A stretch of DNA of 64,000 bases, from positions 1 to 64,000 of the forward strand of contig JAGONM010000016.1 of assembly GCA_017993055.1 (NCBI GenBank), written 5' to 3'. Both the position numbers and the translations under genes were made by a program. The notes beneath the pieces were generated by a model that had not been told where the DNA came from, searched no databases, and was given only the letters and a program-made list of their open reading frames with translations. The stretch's first letter is position 1. Every line of letters starts with the position of its first letter. Positions 8,691-16,281 of this stretch are shown here, piece by piece. Source of the stretch: Armatimonadota bacterium. Its GTDB lineage: Bacteria > Armatimonadota > UBA5829 > DTJY01.

Positions 8691-10016
8691 GTGCAGGAGA
8701 AGTACGTTCTCATCGGCGCCGGAAGCGCTATGTTCACGCGAGGGATGGTTGCGGACCTGATCCAGCGCGGCCAGGAGTGCGATCTGGCGCTGGTCGACAT
8801 CGACCCCGAGGCGCTTGAGGTCGCAGAGGGCCTGACCCGCAAGATGATCGAGGCGCGGAAGTCACCGATCACCCTGAGCGCATTCCTCGACCGTCGGGAT
8901 GTCCTCCCCGGCGCGACGGCGGTGATCTGCACCATCGGCGTCGGCGGACGACGCGCGTGGGAGCAGGATGTCTTCATCCCGCGCAAGTACGGCATCTATC
9001 AGCCCGTCGGTGACAGTGTCATGCCCGGTGGGACGTCCCGGGCGCTTAGGATGATCCCCTCGATGGTCTCCATCGCCGAGGACGTGCTCGATCTCGCCCC
9101 GAACGCGCTCCTCTTCAACTACGGCAACCCGATGGGCCCGGTCTGCAGGGGCGTCCGCAAGGCGACCGGCGCGAACATGGTCGGCCTCTGCCACGGCGTC
9201 TTCCACGTCGCGCATCACCTCTCCCAAGTGCTGGGAGCCGATCCCACGCGGATCAACTACGCCGCCGTCGGGATGAACCACCTCACGTGGTTCACCGATG
9301 TCAGGATCGACGGTCAGGACGCAATGCCCAAGCTGCTTCAGATCGCCGATGAGCGGGTCGGGCAACTCGGCGAGCACGGACCGGACGCGATCGACGTGTT
9401 CACCTGGCAGATGATGAAGCTCTTCGGCGCGTTTCCTGCGGTGCTCGACCGGCACATCACCGAGTTTTTCCCGCAGTTCTTCCGCACCGGCGACTACTAT
9501 GGCAAGAAGCTGGGGGGCGATGCATTCAGCTTCGAGGGCACGATCGCCGCTGGTGACCGGATCTTCGACGAGATGAAGGAGGTCGCCGCGTCGAAAGAAC
9601 CGCTCGGGGAGGAGTTCTTCGAGCGGATCGGCGGCGAGCACGAGCAGGTCATGGAGATCATCGAGAGCATCCGGACCGACGCCGGGCGCACCTACTCGGC
9701 CAACCTGCCGAACACCGGACAGGTCCCGAACTTCCCGAAGGATGCCATTGTAGAGGGTCCATGTGTGGCCGATGGCTCGGGTATGCACCCCATCGCCCAG
9801 CCTCCGCTGCCCTCCGGCATCGTCGGCACGCTGGCGACGCGGCTCGCGTGGGTCGAGACGACGGTCGAGGCAGCGCTCGAAGGCAGCCGGGACAAGTTCA
9901 TCCAGGCGCTCGTCCTTGATGGAGCGGTCGAGTCGATGGAGACCGCCGAGAAACTCGCGGACGAACTCCTCGCGACCCAAGCGGAGTACCTGCCCCAGTT
10001 CAGAGAGACTAGATGA
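8691..10016 (+). CDS. Glycoside hydrolase family 4 (alpha-glucosidase/alpha-galacturonidase type)
   Basis: 441 residues. The GTG at 8691 is preceded by GGAGGG with ideal spacing and begins MQEKYVLIGAGSAMFTRG, the GH4 NAD-binding loop. The frame extends upstream into E1, but without a start signal. The metal site fits the family: Cys167 in GLCHGVFH and His197 in GMNHLTWF (compare Cys174/His203 in Thermotoga AglA). GH4 enzymes use NAD+ and Mn2+ to cleave glycosides by a redox elimination mechanism in the cytoplasm. The CHG form is typical of the unphosphorylated alpha-glucoside or uronide group, but the substrate is not settled. The stop overlaps the next start (ATGATAG, 4 bases), so it is translationally coupled to the methyltransferase. 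Confidence 0.9.
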   Translation: MQEKYVLIGAGSAMFTRGMVADLIQRGQECDLALVDIDPEALEVAEGLTRKMIEARKSPITLSAFLDRRDVLPGATAVICTIGVGGRRAWEQDVFIPRKYGIYQPVGDSVMPGGTSRALRMIPSMVSIAEDVLDLAPNALLFNYGNPMGPVCRGVRKATGANMVGLCHGVFHVAHHLSQVLGADPTRINYAAVGMNHLTWFTDVRIDGQDAMPKLLQIADERVGQLGEHGPDAIDVFTWQMMKLFGAFPAVLDRHITEFFPQFFRTGDYYGKKLGGDAFSFEGTIAAGDRIFDEMKEVAASKEPLGEEFFERIGGEHEQVMEIIESIRTDAGRTYSANLPNTGQVPNFPKDAIVEGPCVADGSGMHPIAQPPLPSGIVGTLATRLAWVETTVEAALEGSRDKFIQALVLDGAVESMETAEKLADELLATQAEYLPQFRETR

Positions 10017-11440
10017 TAGCGAGAGTCCTGTCCGAAAGCCAAATCATCCGCGCACACGAGTCATCGCTCTCGATACTCGAGCGGACCGGCGTGCACATTC
10101 CGCATCAGGAAGTGCTGAGCCGATTCGCCGACGCAGGCGCGCAGGTGGACTGGGCAAAGCAGATCGTGCGCATCCCCGCCGATCTCGTCATGCATTCCCT
10201 GGACCAAGCCGGAAAGCAGTTCACCCTCTACGGCCGTGATCTCTCACGCAGAGCGGAGTTCGGGGTCGGCAAGCGGAACTACAACTCGATCGCGGGGGAA
10301 GCCTACTGGGTCGATGAGCTTCACGGACGGCGCCGGTTCGTCACCATGGACGATGTCGCCACCGCCGCCCGCTTCGCCGACGCGCTCGACCAGATTACCA
10401 TGCCAGGCGCGATGGCCGATCCGCACGAGACGCCGGTCAGCTACCGGTGCGTCGAGGTCATGGCGACGATGATCCGCAATACGACCAAGCCGATCCATTT
10501 CTGGTTTCACGACCGGGCATCGGCGAAGTACCTCATCGAGATGATGATCGCGCTCCGTGGCAGCGAATATGAGGCTGCCAAGTTCCCGGTCTGCTACCCG
10601 TTCCTTGAGCCGATCAGCCCGCTGCGGTTCCCCTACAACGGGATCGATCTGCTCTTCGAGACCGCGCGCCTTAACCTCCCGGTGCCGATCGGACCGATGG
10701 CGCAGATGGGCCTCTCCGCGCCGGCTACTATAGCCGGAACGATCGCCCAGGAGAGCGCCGAGATTCTCGCGGGAGTCTGCATAACCCAGCTGATCCGCCC
10801 GGGCATGCCGGTCTGCTACAGCGGAATCTGCCATGCGTTCGACATGCGCACGACCCAGATGATATTCAGCGGCCCCGAGCAGGCAATCTTCGGGGTGGCG
10901 ATGACTCAGATGGGCAAGCACTACGGCCTGCCGGTCTACATCAACGTCGGGCTGACCGACTCGAAGTGCGCCGATGCCCAAGCCGGCATGGAGGCTGGCA
11001 TCACCCTGGCGCTCGGAGCGGCGACAGGAGCGGATGTCTTCGGCCACATGGGGATCAGCGGCGTCGATCAGGCGTCGTCGCTCGACATGCTGATGCTCCA
11101 GCACGAGGTGATCGCCTTCGTGGAGAGCACGATGCGTCCGATCGATCTGAGCGATGAGGCACTCGGCCTCGACGTGATCGATGAAGCAGGTCCGGGCGGG
11201 ACATTCATCGACCGCGAGCACACCGCCGAGCACTTCCGCCGGGAGTTGTACTTCCCACGCCTGCTCGACCGCGACTACTACCAGGCGTGGCTCGATGCCG
11301 GCGCAACCTCGATGCAGGAGCGCTGCCGTGCCCGCAAGGAGGAGATCCTCCGCACGCACGTCCCGGAGCCGGTCTCGCCATATCTGGATCGAGCGATGAA
11401 CGAGATCGTTGCCGCAGCGAAGCAGGAGTTGGATCGATGA
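10013..11440 (+). CDS. MttB-family corrinoid-dependent methyltransferase (non-pyrrolysine type)
   Basis: 475 residues, the usual length for the trimethylamine methyltransferase (MttB) superfamily, with family features such as the N-terminal ILERTGVHIP segment and the GMEAGITLALGAATGADVF region. The frame has no internal TAG, so it lacks the pyrrolysine of true archaeal MttB and belongs with bacterial members such as MtgB, which act on quaternary amines. It would move a methyl group from substrate to the cobalt of a corrinoid protein. It overlaps GH4 upstream and the UROD-family gene downstream by 4 bases each. No corrinoid protein lies in this operon; one is encoded at 33586-34221. The substrate is unknown, but the GH4 neighbour hints at a carbohydrate-linked or sugar-derived methyl donor. 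Confidence 0.88.
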   Translation: MIARVLSESQIIRAHESSLSILERTGVHIPHQEVLSRFADAGAQVDWAKQIVRIPADLVMHSLDQAGKQFTLYGRDLSRRAEFGVGKRNYNSIAGEAYWVDELHGRRRFVTMDDVATAARFADALDQITMPGAMADPHETPVSYRCVEVMATMIRNTTKPIHFWFHDRASAKYLIEMMIALRGSEYEAAKFPVCYPFLEPISPLRFPYNGIDLLFETARLNLPVPIGPMAQMGLSAPATIAGTIAQESAEILAGVCITQLIRPGMPVCYSGICHAFDMRTTQMIFSGPEQAIFGVAMTQMGKHYGLPVYINVGLTDSKCADAQAGMEAGITLALGAATGADVFGHMGISGVDQASSLDMLMLQHEVIAFVESTMRPIDLSDEALGLDVIDEAGPGGTFIDREHTAEHFRRELYFPRLLDRDYYQAWLDAGATSMQERCRARKEEILRTHVPEPVSPYLDRAMNEIVAAAKQELDR

Positions 11441-12486
11441 GCTACGCCCCACTCACTCGACATGAAACCGCCTCGGTAATCGAGGGGTGCTCGGTCGCGC
11501 CGCGCGTGCCGATGATGGTGCACTTCTGGACCGACCCCGCGAGGTTCGGCGTGCAGGAGCGGCGAGCGAGAGACATCCTGGCGACCTACCCGATGGACGT
11601 CCAGACGATCGGAATCCGCATGCCCGGGATGTACGACGCCCCCGAGGACGATCCCGAGTACCGCTGGATGAACTACAGCGACCCCGACATCGACTGCGGC
11701 GGCGCGATCGACTCGAAGATGGCAATCCCCGACTGGTCGCTGCTCGATGCGATTCTGGAGAACTGGCCGAGTCCCGAATACCCCGGGCTGATCCCGGCGG
11801 GGATCGTGTCGGACGGGCGGTATATGCTCGGCAACTTCTGGTTCTGCTACTTCGAGCGCCACTGGTCAATGCGCGGCATGACGAACGCGCTGATGGACTA
11901 CTACACCGATCCGGAGAGCGTCCACCGGCTCTTCCGCGCGCTGACTGACTTCTACCTGCGCATGATGGAGCGCGCGAGGCACGAGGCCGGCATCGACGGC
12001 ATCTTCACAAGCGACGACCTCGGCACTCAGACCGGACCGTTCTTCTCGCCGGAGATCTTCCGCGAGTTCTTCCTGCCCTACTACGCCGAACTGTTTGCCA
12101 AGGCGCACGAGTTGGACATGCATTTCTGGCTGCACTGCTGCGGAAACGTCGAGAAGTTCATCCCGGACTGGATCGACGCGGGGCTCGATGTTCTGCACCC
12201 GATCCAGAAGCACACAATGGATGACCAGGTGATCGCCGAGCGGTTCGGCCAGAACATCTGCGTCTGGGCCGGGCTCGACGTGCAGCAGGTGATCCCCTGG
12301 GGCACACCAGAGGAAGTCCGTGTGGAGATCCGGTATCTCATCGACACCTACTGGCGCCCGAAGGAAGGCCGACTGATGATCACCGCAGGCAACGGCATAA
12401 CCGCCGACTGCCCGATCGAGAGCCTCGAGGCCTTCTGCGACGAGACGTATCACTATGGCCTGAAGAGATGCGCAGCAGATGGTTGA
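11437..12486 (+). CDS. Uroporphyrinogen decarboxylase-family protein, MtaA/MtbA-like methyltransferase II
   Basis: 349 residues. The start is the ATG overlapping the MttB stop (ATGA); the longer open frame lacks a ribosome site. The fold is the UROD barrel. It carries the zinc motif of methylcobamide:thiol methyltransferases, H-x-C...C: His233 and Cys235 in LHCCGN, and Cys325 in TADCP. Family members with this motif take the methyl group from a methylated corrinoid protein to a thiol or another acceptor, so this is a good candidate for the second methyltransferase of the pathway. True HemE enzymes do not carry this zinc triad. The acceptor (coenzyme M, tetrahydrofolate or another compound) is not evident. 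Confidence 0.82.
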   Translation: MSYAPLTRHETASVIEGCSVAPRVPMMVHFWTDPARFGVQERRARDILATYPMDVQTIGIRMPGMYDAPEDDPEYRWMNYSDPDIDCGGAIDSKMAIPDWSLLDAILENWPSPEYPGLIPAGIVSDGRYMLGNFWFCYFERHWSMRGMTNALMDYYTDPESVHRLFRALTDFYLRMMERARHEAGIDGIFTSDDLGTQTGPFFSPEIFREFFLPYYAELFAKAHELDMHFWLHCCGNVEKFIPDWIDAGLDVLHPIQKHTMDDQVIAERFGQNICVWAGLDVQQVIPWGTPEEVRVEIRYLIDTYWRPKEGRLMITAGNGITADCPIESLEAFCDETYHYGLKRCAADG

Positions 12487-12492
12487 TTACCG

Positions 12493-13638
12493 ATGGCCAG
12501 CCTGACTGAGCGAGTGAAGAGTCTGGCGCGGGAGGTCGGCTTCCACGCGGTCGGGATCACGAGCCCAGACCCTTTCTTGGAATCGGAGCAGGTGCTCCGC
12601 GAACGATACGAGCTCGGCCTGCTCGAAGGATCGGACTACGATCTCGACCTCATCCGTCTTCGTACGCATCCCCTGCAGAGCCTGCCCAACGCGAAATCGA
12701 TCCTCGCAGTGGCACTATCGTATCTGTCCGACGAGTCAGACGAGTCCGACAGGTCCGGCGCACCAAAAGGGCGGATGGCCCGATTCTCCCGCGGTCTCGA
12801 CTACCACAAGGTCCTGCAGGAGCGGCTGGGGGTCCTGGCAGCCAGGATTCAGGCGGAGGTCGGCGGACACCCAGAGGTACGCGCGTACGCCGACACCGGG
12901 CCGATCGCCGACCGATCAGCGGCGATCAGAGCGGGAATCGGGTCGCGCGGGAAGAACACATGTGTCTCTGTCGGCAACTACGGCTCATGGGTCGTTCTAG
13001 GAGAACTTGTCACCGATCTCGAGCTCGAGCCGGACGAGCCCGCACCCGTCGACATATGCGGCGATTGCGAAGAGTGTGTGAGGGCATGTCCGACCCGTGC
13101 TATCAGCGCACCGTACACCGTTGATACGCGGATCTGCCTATCGCAGGTCACGCAGTCGAAGGGCTCCATCCCTCATTGGCTGCGAGAGAAGATGGGGACA
13201 CGAATCTACGGGTGCGATAACTGCCAGAGCGAATGTCCGCTTAACCGGCATGCAGAGCCCGGCAACCTCGAGGCATTCCGTCCCACCGCGGGTCTCGGAA
13301 CCCATCCCGATCTGCTCTCACTGCTCAACATCGGACTGGCGGACTTTGCATGCCTCGTGCACCCAACGACCGCGGGGTGGATACGCCGGACCCGATTCCG
13401 CCGCAACGTCGCGGTAGCCTTGGGTAACATCGGCGATCCGATCGCGGTATCCGAACTTAAGAACGCACTGGCCGACCCTGCGCCGATCGTCCGAGGACAC
13501 GCGGCATGGGCTCTCGGACGGATAGGTACCGAGCGGGCAAGACGCCTGCTCGAATCAGCACTCTGCGCTGAGACTGACGCCTCCACACTGCTGGAGTTCA
13601 GGCGGGCGCTCGACATCCCAGGTGTAGCGGGAACCTGA
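12493..13638 (+). CDS. queG: Epoxyqueuosine reductase QueG-like cobalamin/4Fe-4S enzyme
   Basis: 381 residues. QueG reduces epoxyqueuosine to queuosine in tRNA using cobalamin and two [4Fe-4S] clusters. Visible features are the N-terminal flavin-reductase-like/cobalamin domain, the catalytic-Asp motif ADTGPIADR (QueG proteins have VDTGP-like), two cluster motifs CGDCEECVRACP and CDNCQSECP, and C-terminal HEAT-like repeats (LGNIGDPIAVSELKNAL, WALGRIGTERA). It begins 6 bases after the methyltransferase II stop and is almost certainly cotranscribed with it. This is an unusual setting for a tRNA enzyme and may reflect shared cobalamin use. No other queuosine gene is in the window. Confidence 0.88.
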   Translation: MASLTERVKSLAREVGFHAVGITSPDPFLESEQVLRERYELGLLEGSDYDLDLIRLRTHPLQSLPNAKSILAVALSYLSDESDESDRSGAPKGRMARFSRGLDYHKVLQERLGVLAARIQAEVGGHPEVRAYADTGPIADRSAAIRAGIGSRGKNTCVSVGNYGSWVVLGELVTDLELEPDEPAPVDICGDCEECVRACPTRAISAPYTVDTRICLSQVTQSKGSIPHWLREKMGTRIYGCDNCQSECPLNRHAEPGNLEAFRPTAGLGTHPDLLSLLNIGLADFACLVHPTTAGWIRRTRFRRNVAVALGNIGDPIAVSELKNALADPAPIVRGHAAWALGRIGTERARRLLESALCAETDASTLLEFRRALDIPGVAGT

Positions 13639-13684
13639 GGACTCGGTGTGTCCGTCTAACAGCTGAACAACCAGCGTCCAAGCG

Positions 13685-13713
13685 TTGACAATCGCGCACC
13701 CATGAGGTAATAT
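13685..13713 (+). promoter_or_regulatory. Consensus sigma-70 promoter
   Basis: TTGACA (13685-13690), a 17-bp spacer and TAATAT (13708-13713). It is one of the strongest matches in the window and lies about 85 nt upstream of the exported-protein gene at 13800. Confidence 0.8.
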
Positions 13714-13799
13714 GCTCTTGGAATTGCGCTATCAAGTTGCACGGGTTCGACTCTTGCCACGGTAGTTCACATCCAGGACCGACAGGAGGAATAAGAGGA

Positions 13800-14438
13800 A
13801 TGGCATGCAGCATTCGAACGAACTGGGCATGGCTTACGGCGGCTATCGTACTGATAGGCGTCTGCAGTCTGGTGCTTGGGCTTCAGCAGATATCTGCCCA
13901 GCAGCAACCCGTTGAGACGCCCCCTCCCACTGTTGCCGGCGGCACAACTGCTCCCGGGGCGACTCCGGCAGCCGGGGGCAGTCCTGCTGCACCTGCTCAA
14001 GGGGCTCCTGCCGTGGCGGAACCTCAAATATCCTTCTCCAGCGCTATATCAGGATCCGTGGCGACGAGGGTCCGAAGAGCTTGGGACGGCAGGACCTTTG
14101 CCATGATCAAGTTCAGGTACAAAACTGTTGACGGCAACACCATCACCGTAGTGATGCCGTCGGTCTACAAGAACGAGCCGAGGTCCAGGTCGGCCTGGGA
14201 GACTCTCTTCATGGTATACGCCATGGACCGGGAAGTCGCCTTTGAGGCGGCTGAGCGGGCGCGGCCTCCCGATGTATCCAGGTTCATGGCTCAGTTCATG
14301 TCCGAGTTTCGCGGTCAGACACCCGACCGTGTCGCGCCGGATGTCGCCGCTGAAGCCATGGAGAGGGCCAGAGCATACCTGCCAGGAATGGGACTCGGCA
14401 ACGTCAATATGCCGATCATGCTCCCCGGCATGCCGTAG
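13800..14438 (+). CDS. Exported protein of unknown function with Pro/Ala/Gly-rich linker
   Basis: 212 residues, not recognised. The ATG at 13800 follows AGGAGGAATAAGAGGA. Residues 10-30 form a signal peptide or membrane anchor. Residues 36-75 are a low-complexity Pro/Ala/Gly/Thr/Gln linker. The C-terminal part (about 76-212) is a soluble domain with a beta-type start (MIKFRYKTVDGNTITVVMP) and helical segments, ending in a Met/Pro-rich tail. The layout suggests a domain held outside the membrane. It has its own strong promoter and terminator and so is monocistronic. Confidence 0.75.
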   Translation: MACSIRTNWAWLTAAIVLIGVCSLVLGLQQISAQQQPVETPPPTVAGGTTAPGATPAAGGSPAAPAQGAPAVAEPQISFSSAISGSVATRVRRAWDGRTFAMIKFRYKTVDGNTITVVMPSVYKNEPRSRSAWETLFMVYAMDREVAFEAAERARPPDVSRFMAQFMSEFRGQTPDRVAPDVAAEAMERARAYLPGMGLGNVNMPIMLPGMP

Positions 14439-14468
14439 CAGCACCTTGGGCGCACACGCGGTTTCTAA

Positions 14469-14503
14469 GAGCCTCGGCCACTGTCGCCGGGGCTCTTGTC
14501 TTT
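14469..14503 (+). terminator. Rho-independent terminator
   Basis: GAGCCTCGGC / GCCGGGGCTC forms a 10-bp stem with one G-U pair and a 7-nt loop, followed by TTGTCTTT. It ends the exported-protein transcript. Confidence 0.78.
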
Positions 14504-14581
14504 CCCAACACTAAAGAACCGCACCCTCCGGCCCATAATACAACTAGCACTATTCTCTCCGCCGAGAGCAGGGGCGAGCAA

Positions 14582-16066
14582 GTGGAATCCCAACCTTCTC
14601 GGACCGACAAGCCCAGAGCATGCAAACGCAGCGACGCAGGAGAAACGGCGCACCTGCCGTCGCCGCCTGCAGCGACCGCCAAGCGCATCCTATTGCTCAT
14701 CTCAATGCTCGCAGTTGTGTCGGCTGGGGCCATGCTTCTTCATGCCTCCAGGGGGATATACCCCGGTCGCGCCGCGCACGCGTTCTTGGAGGGCTACGGC
14801 GTGCTGCTGGGAATATGCATTCTGTACTGCCTCTGGGTGCAGTTCGGAGTCACCGGTGAGCGGCGGCTCCTGCTTGCCGCACTTGCATTCGGCGGCATCT
14901 CTCTGGGGGGGTTCGTGCACGCCGTCATATCAGCGCTGACCCACGATCCCGATTCCAACGTTCACGTGCTCGCCATGCGCTTTGCCCACAGTTGGAGTAT
15001 TGCCGGGTACGCACTGCTGATGGCCGCGGCGTTCACGACGCGAATCTCGTCCGAACAGGACTACACTCGCGCAGGGAAGCGCACGATCGCGGGCGCGCTT
15101 GTACTCTCCCTGTGCCTCCTTGCCGTGCCGCTCACCGTTGACCCGCATTGGTTCCACCTGCGGATGGTGTTGCCCACTGCGGTCCAGAACTCATTTGCTT
15201 CGTTTCTGCAGATCGCATCCTCCGGTCGCGGGATCGGCCTAGTGACTACCGCGGCCGCCTTGTCTGCCCTGGCCGCTCACGCTCGCAACTACACCCGCAG
15301 AGAGGATGAATTGAGCGCGCGACTGATGCCATTTCTTGGTGTTGCAGTGTTGGCAGGCGCTGCGCAAGGAGTTTCGAGCTCCGCATACGACTCCGCGTGG
15401 TGGTCAGCTCATGCGCTGTTGGCCGTAGGGCTCATGTTCCTGCTGACGGAACTGGGTATCCAGTTCGGTGCCTCATACTCGGATTCGCAGGCACGCATAC
15501 GCCATATGGAAGCTGTTCACTACATGTCTTCGCGCCTGACCAACACCCTGGACCTCCGAGTCGTACTGCTGGCCCTCGTGTCAGACACGGCAAGCATGCT
15601 CTCGGCGAAGTTCGCTTCTGTAATGCTCTCGGACGACAGCGGTGAGACGCTGACTACAGAAGTGACCTACGGCCTTCCTGAATCGCCGCTGAGGCCCAGG
15701 AGTCCCCAGCACGTTGAGGGTGAGGGGCGTCCGGCGTTCTTCGCCGGCCACACCGCCAGGGCGTTCAGAGAGAAGCGCATATGTGTGGTTGATGACGTCC
15801 ATACCGACGTCGAATTCCTGCCGTGGAGGATGCTTGCGCGACATGACGGTTACGCCGTATCCGTACCGCTCGTATATCACGATCTCGCACTCGGCGTACT
15901 GAACCTCTTCTTCGAGAAACACGTTCCACTCAACGACGAGAAGGTCAAACTCTTCCAGACCTTGGCATCGTCCGCATCCGTATCCATAGTTAACGCACAG
16001 TTGTACGACAGGACGCTCAACGATGAATCCGGCGATGTCCCCTTCAGCCTTCGGCTGGTCTCCTAG
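14582..16066 (+). CDS. Polytopic membrane protein with C-terminal GAF domain
   Basis: 494 residues beginning at GTG. About seven hydrophobic segments lie between residues 34 and 300, forming a membrane sensor-like domain. A GAF domain follows at about 310-480 (SSRLTNTLDLRVVLLALV, then ASVMLSDDSG and YAVSVPLVYHDLALGVLNLF). GAF domains bind small ligands or serve in signalling, and in this layout are normally followed by a kinase, GGDEF or phosphatase domain. Here the protein ends about 15 residues after the GAF domain, so no output module is present. No regulator neighbours it. The function is unknown; it may act through a partner. Confidence 0.75.
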   Translation: MESQPSRTDKPRACKRSDAGETAHLPSPPAATAKRILLLISMLAVVSAGAMLLHASRGIYPGRAAHAFLEGYGVLLGICILYCLWVQFGVTGERRLLLAALAFGGISLGGFVHAVISALTHDPDSNVHVLAMRFAHSWSIAGYALLMAAAFTTRISSEQDYTRAGKRTIAGALVLSLCLLAVPLTVDPHWFHLRMVLPTAVQNSFASFLQIASSGRGIGLVTTAAALSALAAHARNYTRREDELSARLMPFLGVAVLAGAAQGVSSSAYDSAWWSAHALLAVGLMFLLTELGIQFGASYSDSQARIRHMEAVHYMSSRLTNTLDLRVVLLALVSDTASMLSAKFASVMLSDDSGETLTTEVTYGLPESPLRPRSPQHVEGEGRPAFFAGHTARAFREKRICVVDDVHTDVEFLPWRMLARHDGYAVSVPLVYHDLALGVLNLFFEKHVPLNDEKVKLFQTLASSASVSIVNAQLYDRTLNDESGDVPFSLRLVS

Positions 16067-16120
16067 AGCCCGCGGCAGCTTGTGAACTCCTCTCGGGGAA
16101 ACCGGCGAAGTCCATCCGTG

Positions 16121-16252
16121 CTACCCGAGCAGCCCTGCGGCCTTCTCCATTGTGTAGACAACCGCCAGGACCAAAGGTATGCCCACAGTTGCCCATCCGA
16201 CGCCCACGCCGAGCCAGCTTACGGCTGACGGCCTCCTAGACTCGACACACAC
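16121..16252 (-). CDS. Probable small single-span membrane protein, resembling MFS-transporter small subunits
   Basis: A possible 43-residue protein whose C-terminal two thirds (WLGVGVGWATVGIPLVLAVV, then YTMEKAAGLLG) form one membrane span. From memory this resembles the small subunits that accompany some MFS transporters (WxxVGIPLxWGV followed by a T-x-x-K-A-x-x-L end). The GTG at 16252 is the nearest in-frame start but lacks a Shine-Dalgarno sequence. An AGGAGG lies a few codons further in, without a good start after it. Codon third positions are G/C-rich like real genes here. No MFS gene is near, so if real it is an orphan. Confidence 0.4.
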   Translation of the reverse strand: MCVESRRPSAVSWLGVGVGWATVGIPLVLAVVYTMEKAAGLLG

Positions 16253-16267
16253 TCGGTGGAGCGCGTA

Positions 16268-16276
16268 TGATATAAT
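16268..16276 (+). promoter_or_regulatory. Extended -10 promoter giving a leaderless rqcH mRNA
   Basis: TGATATAAT: an extended -10 (TG, one base, TATAAT at 16271-16276). The ATG of the next gene is at 16282, only five bases after the hexamer, so transcription should begin at or next to the start codon. No convincing -35 is present, as is usual for extended -10 promoters. Confidence 0.7.
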
Positions 16277-16281
16277 GTCGC

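Noticed and set aside
10244-11452. A 402-codon minus-strand open frame opposite MttB, and similar ones at 8862-9980 and 44373-45488
   Set aside because: These are shadows of strong genes, with Arg/His/Asp-rich translations and no ribosome sites or domains.
13730-13770. A tRNA-like T-arm sequence, GGGTTCGACTCTTGCCAC
   Set aside because: No matching acceptor, D-arm or anticodon arm lies upstream; the region is instead the leader after a strong promoter.
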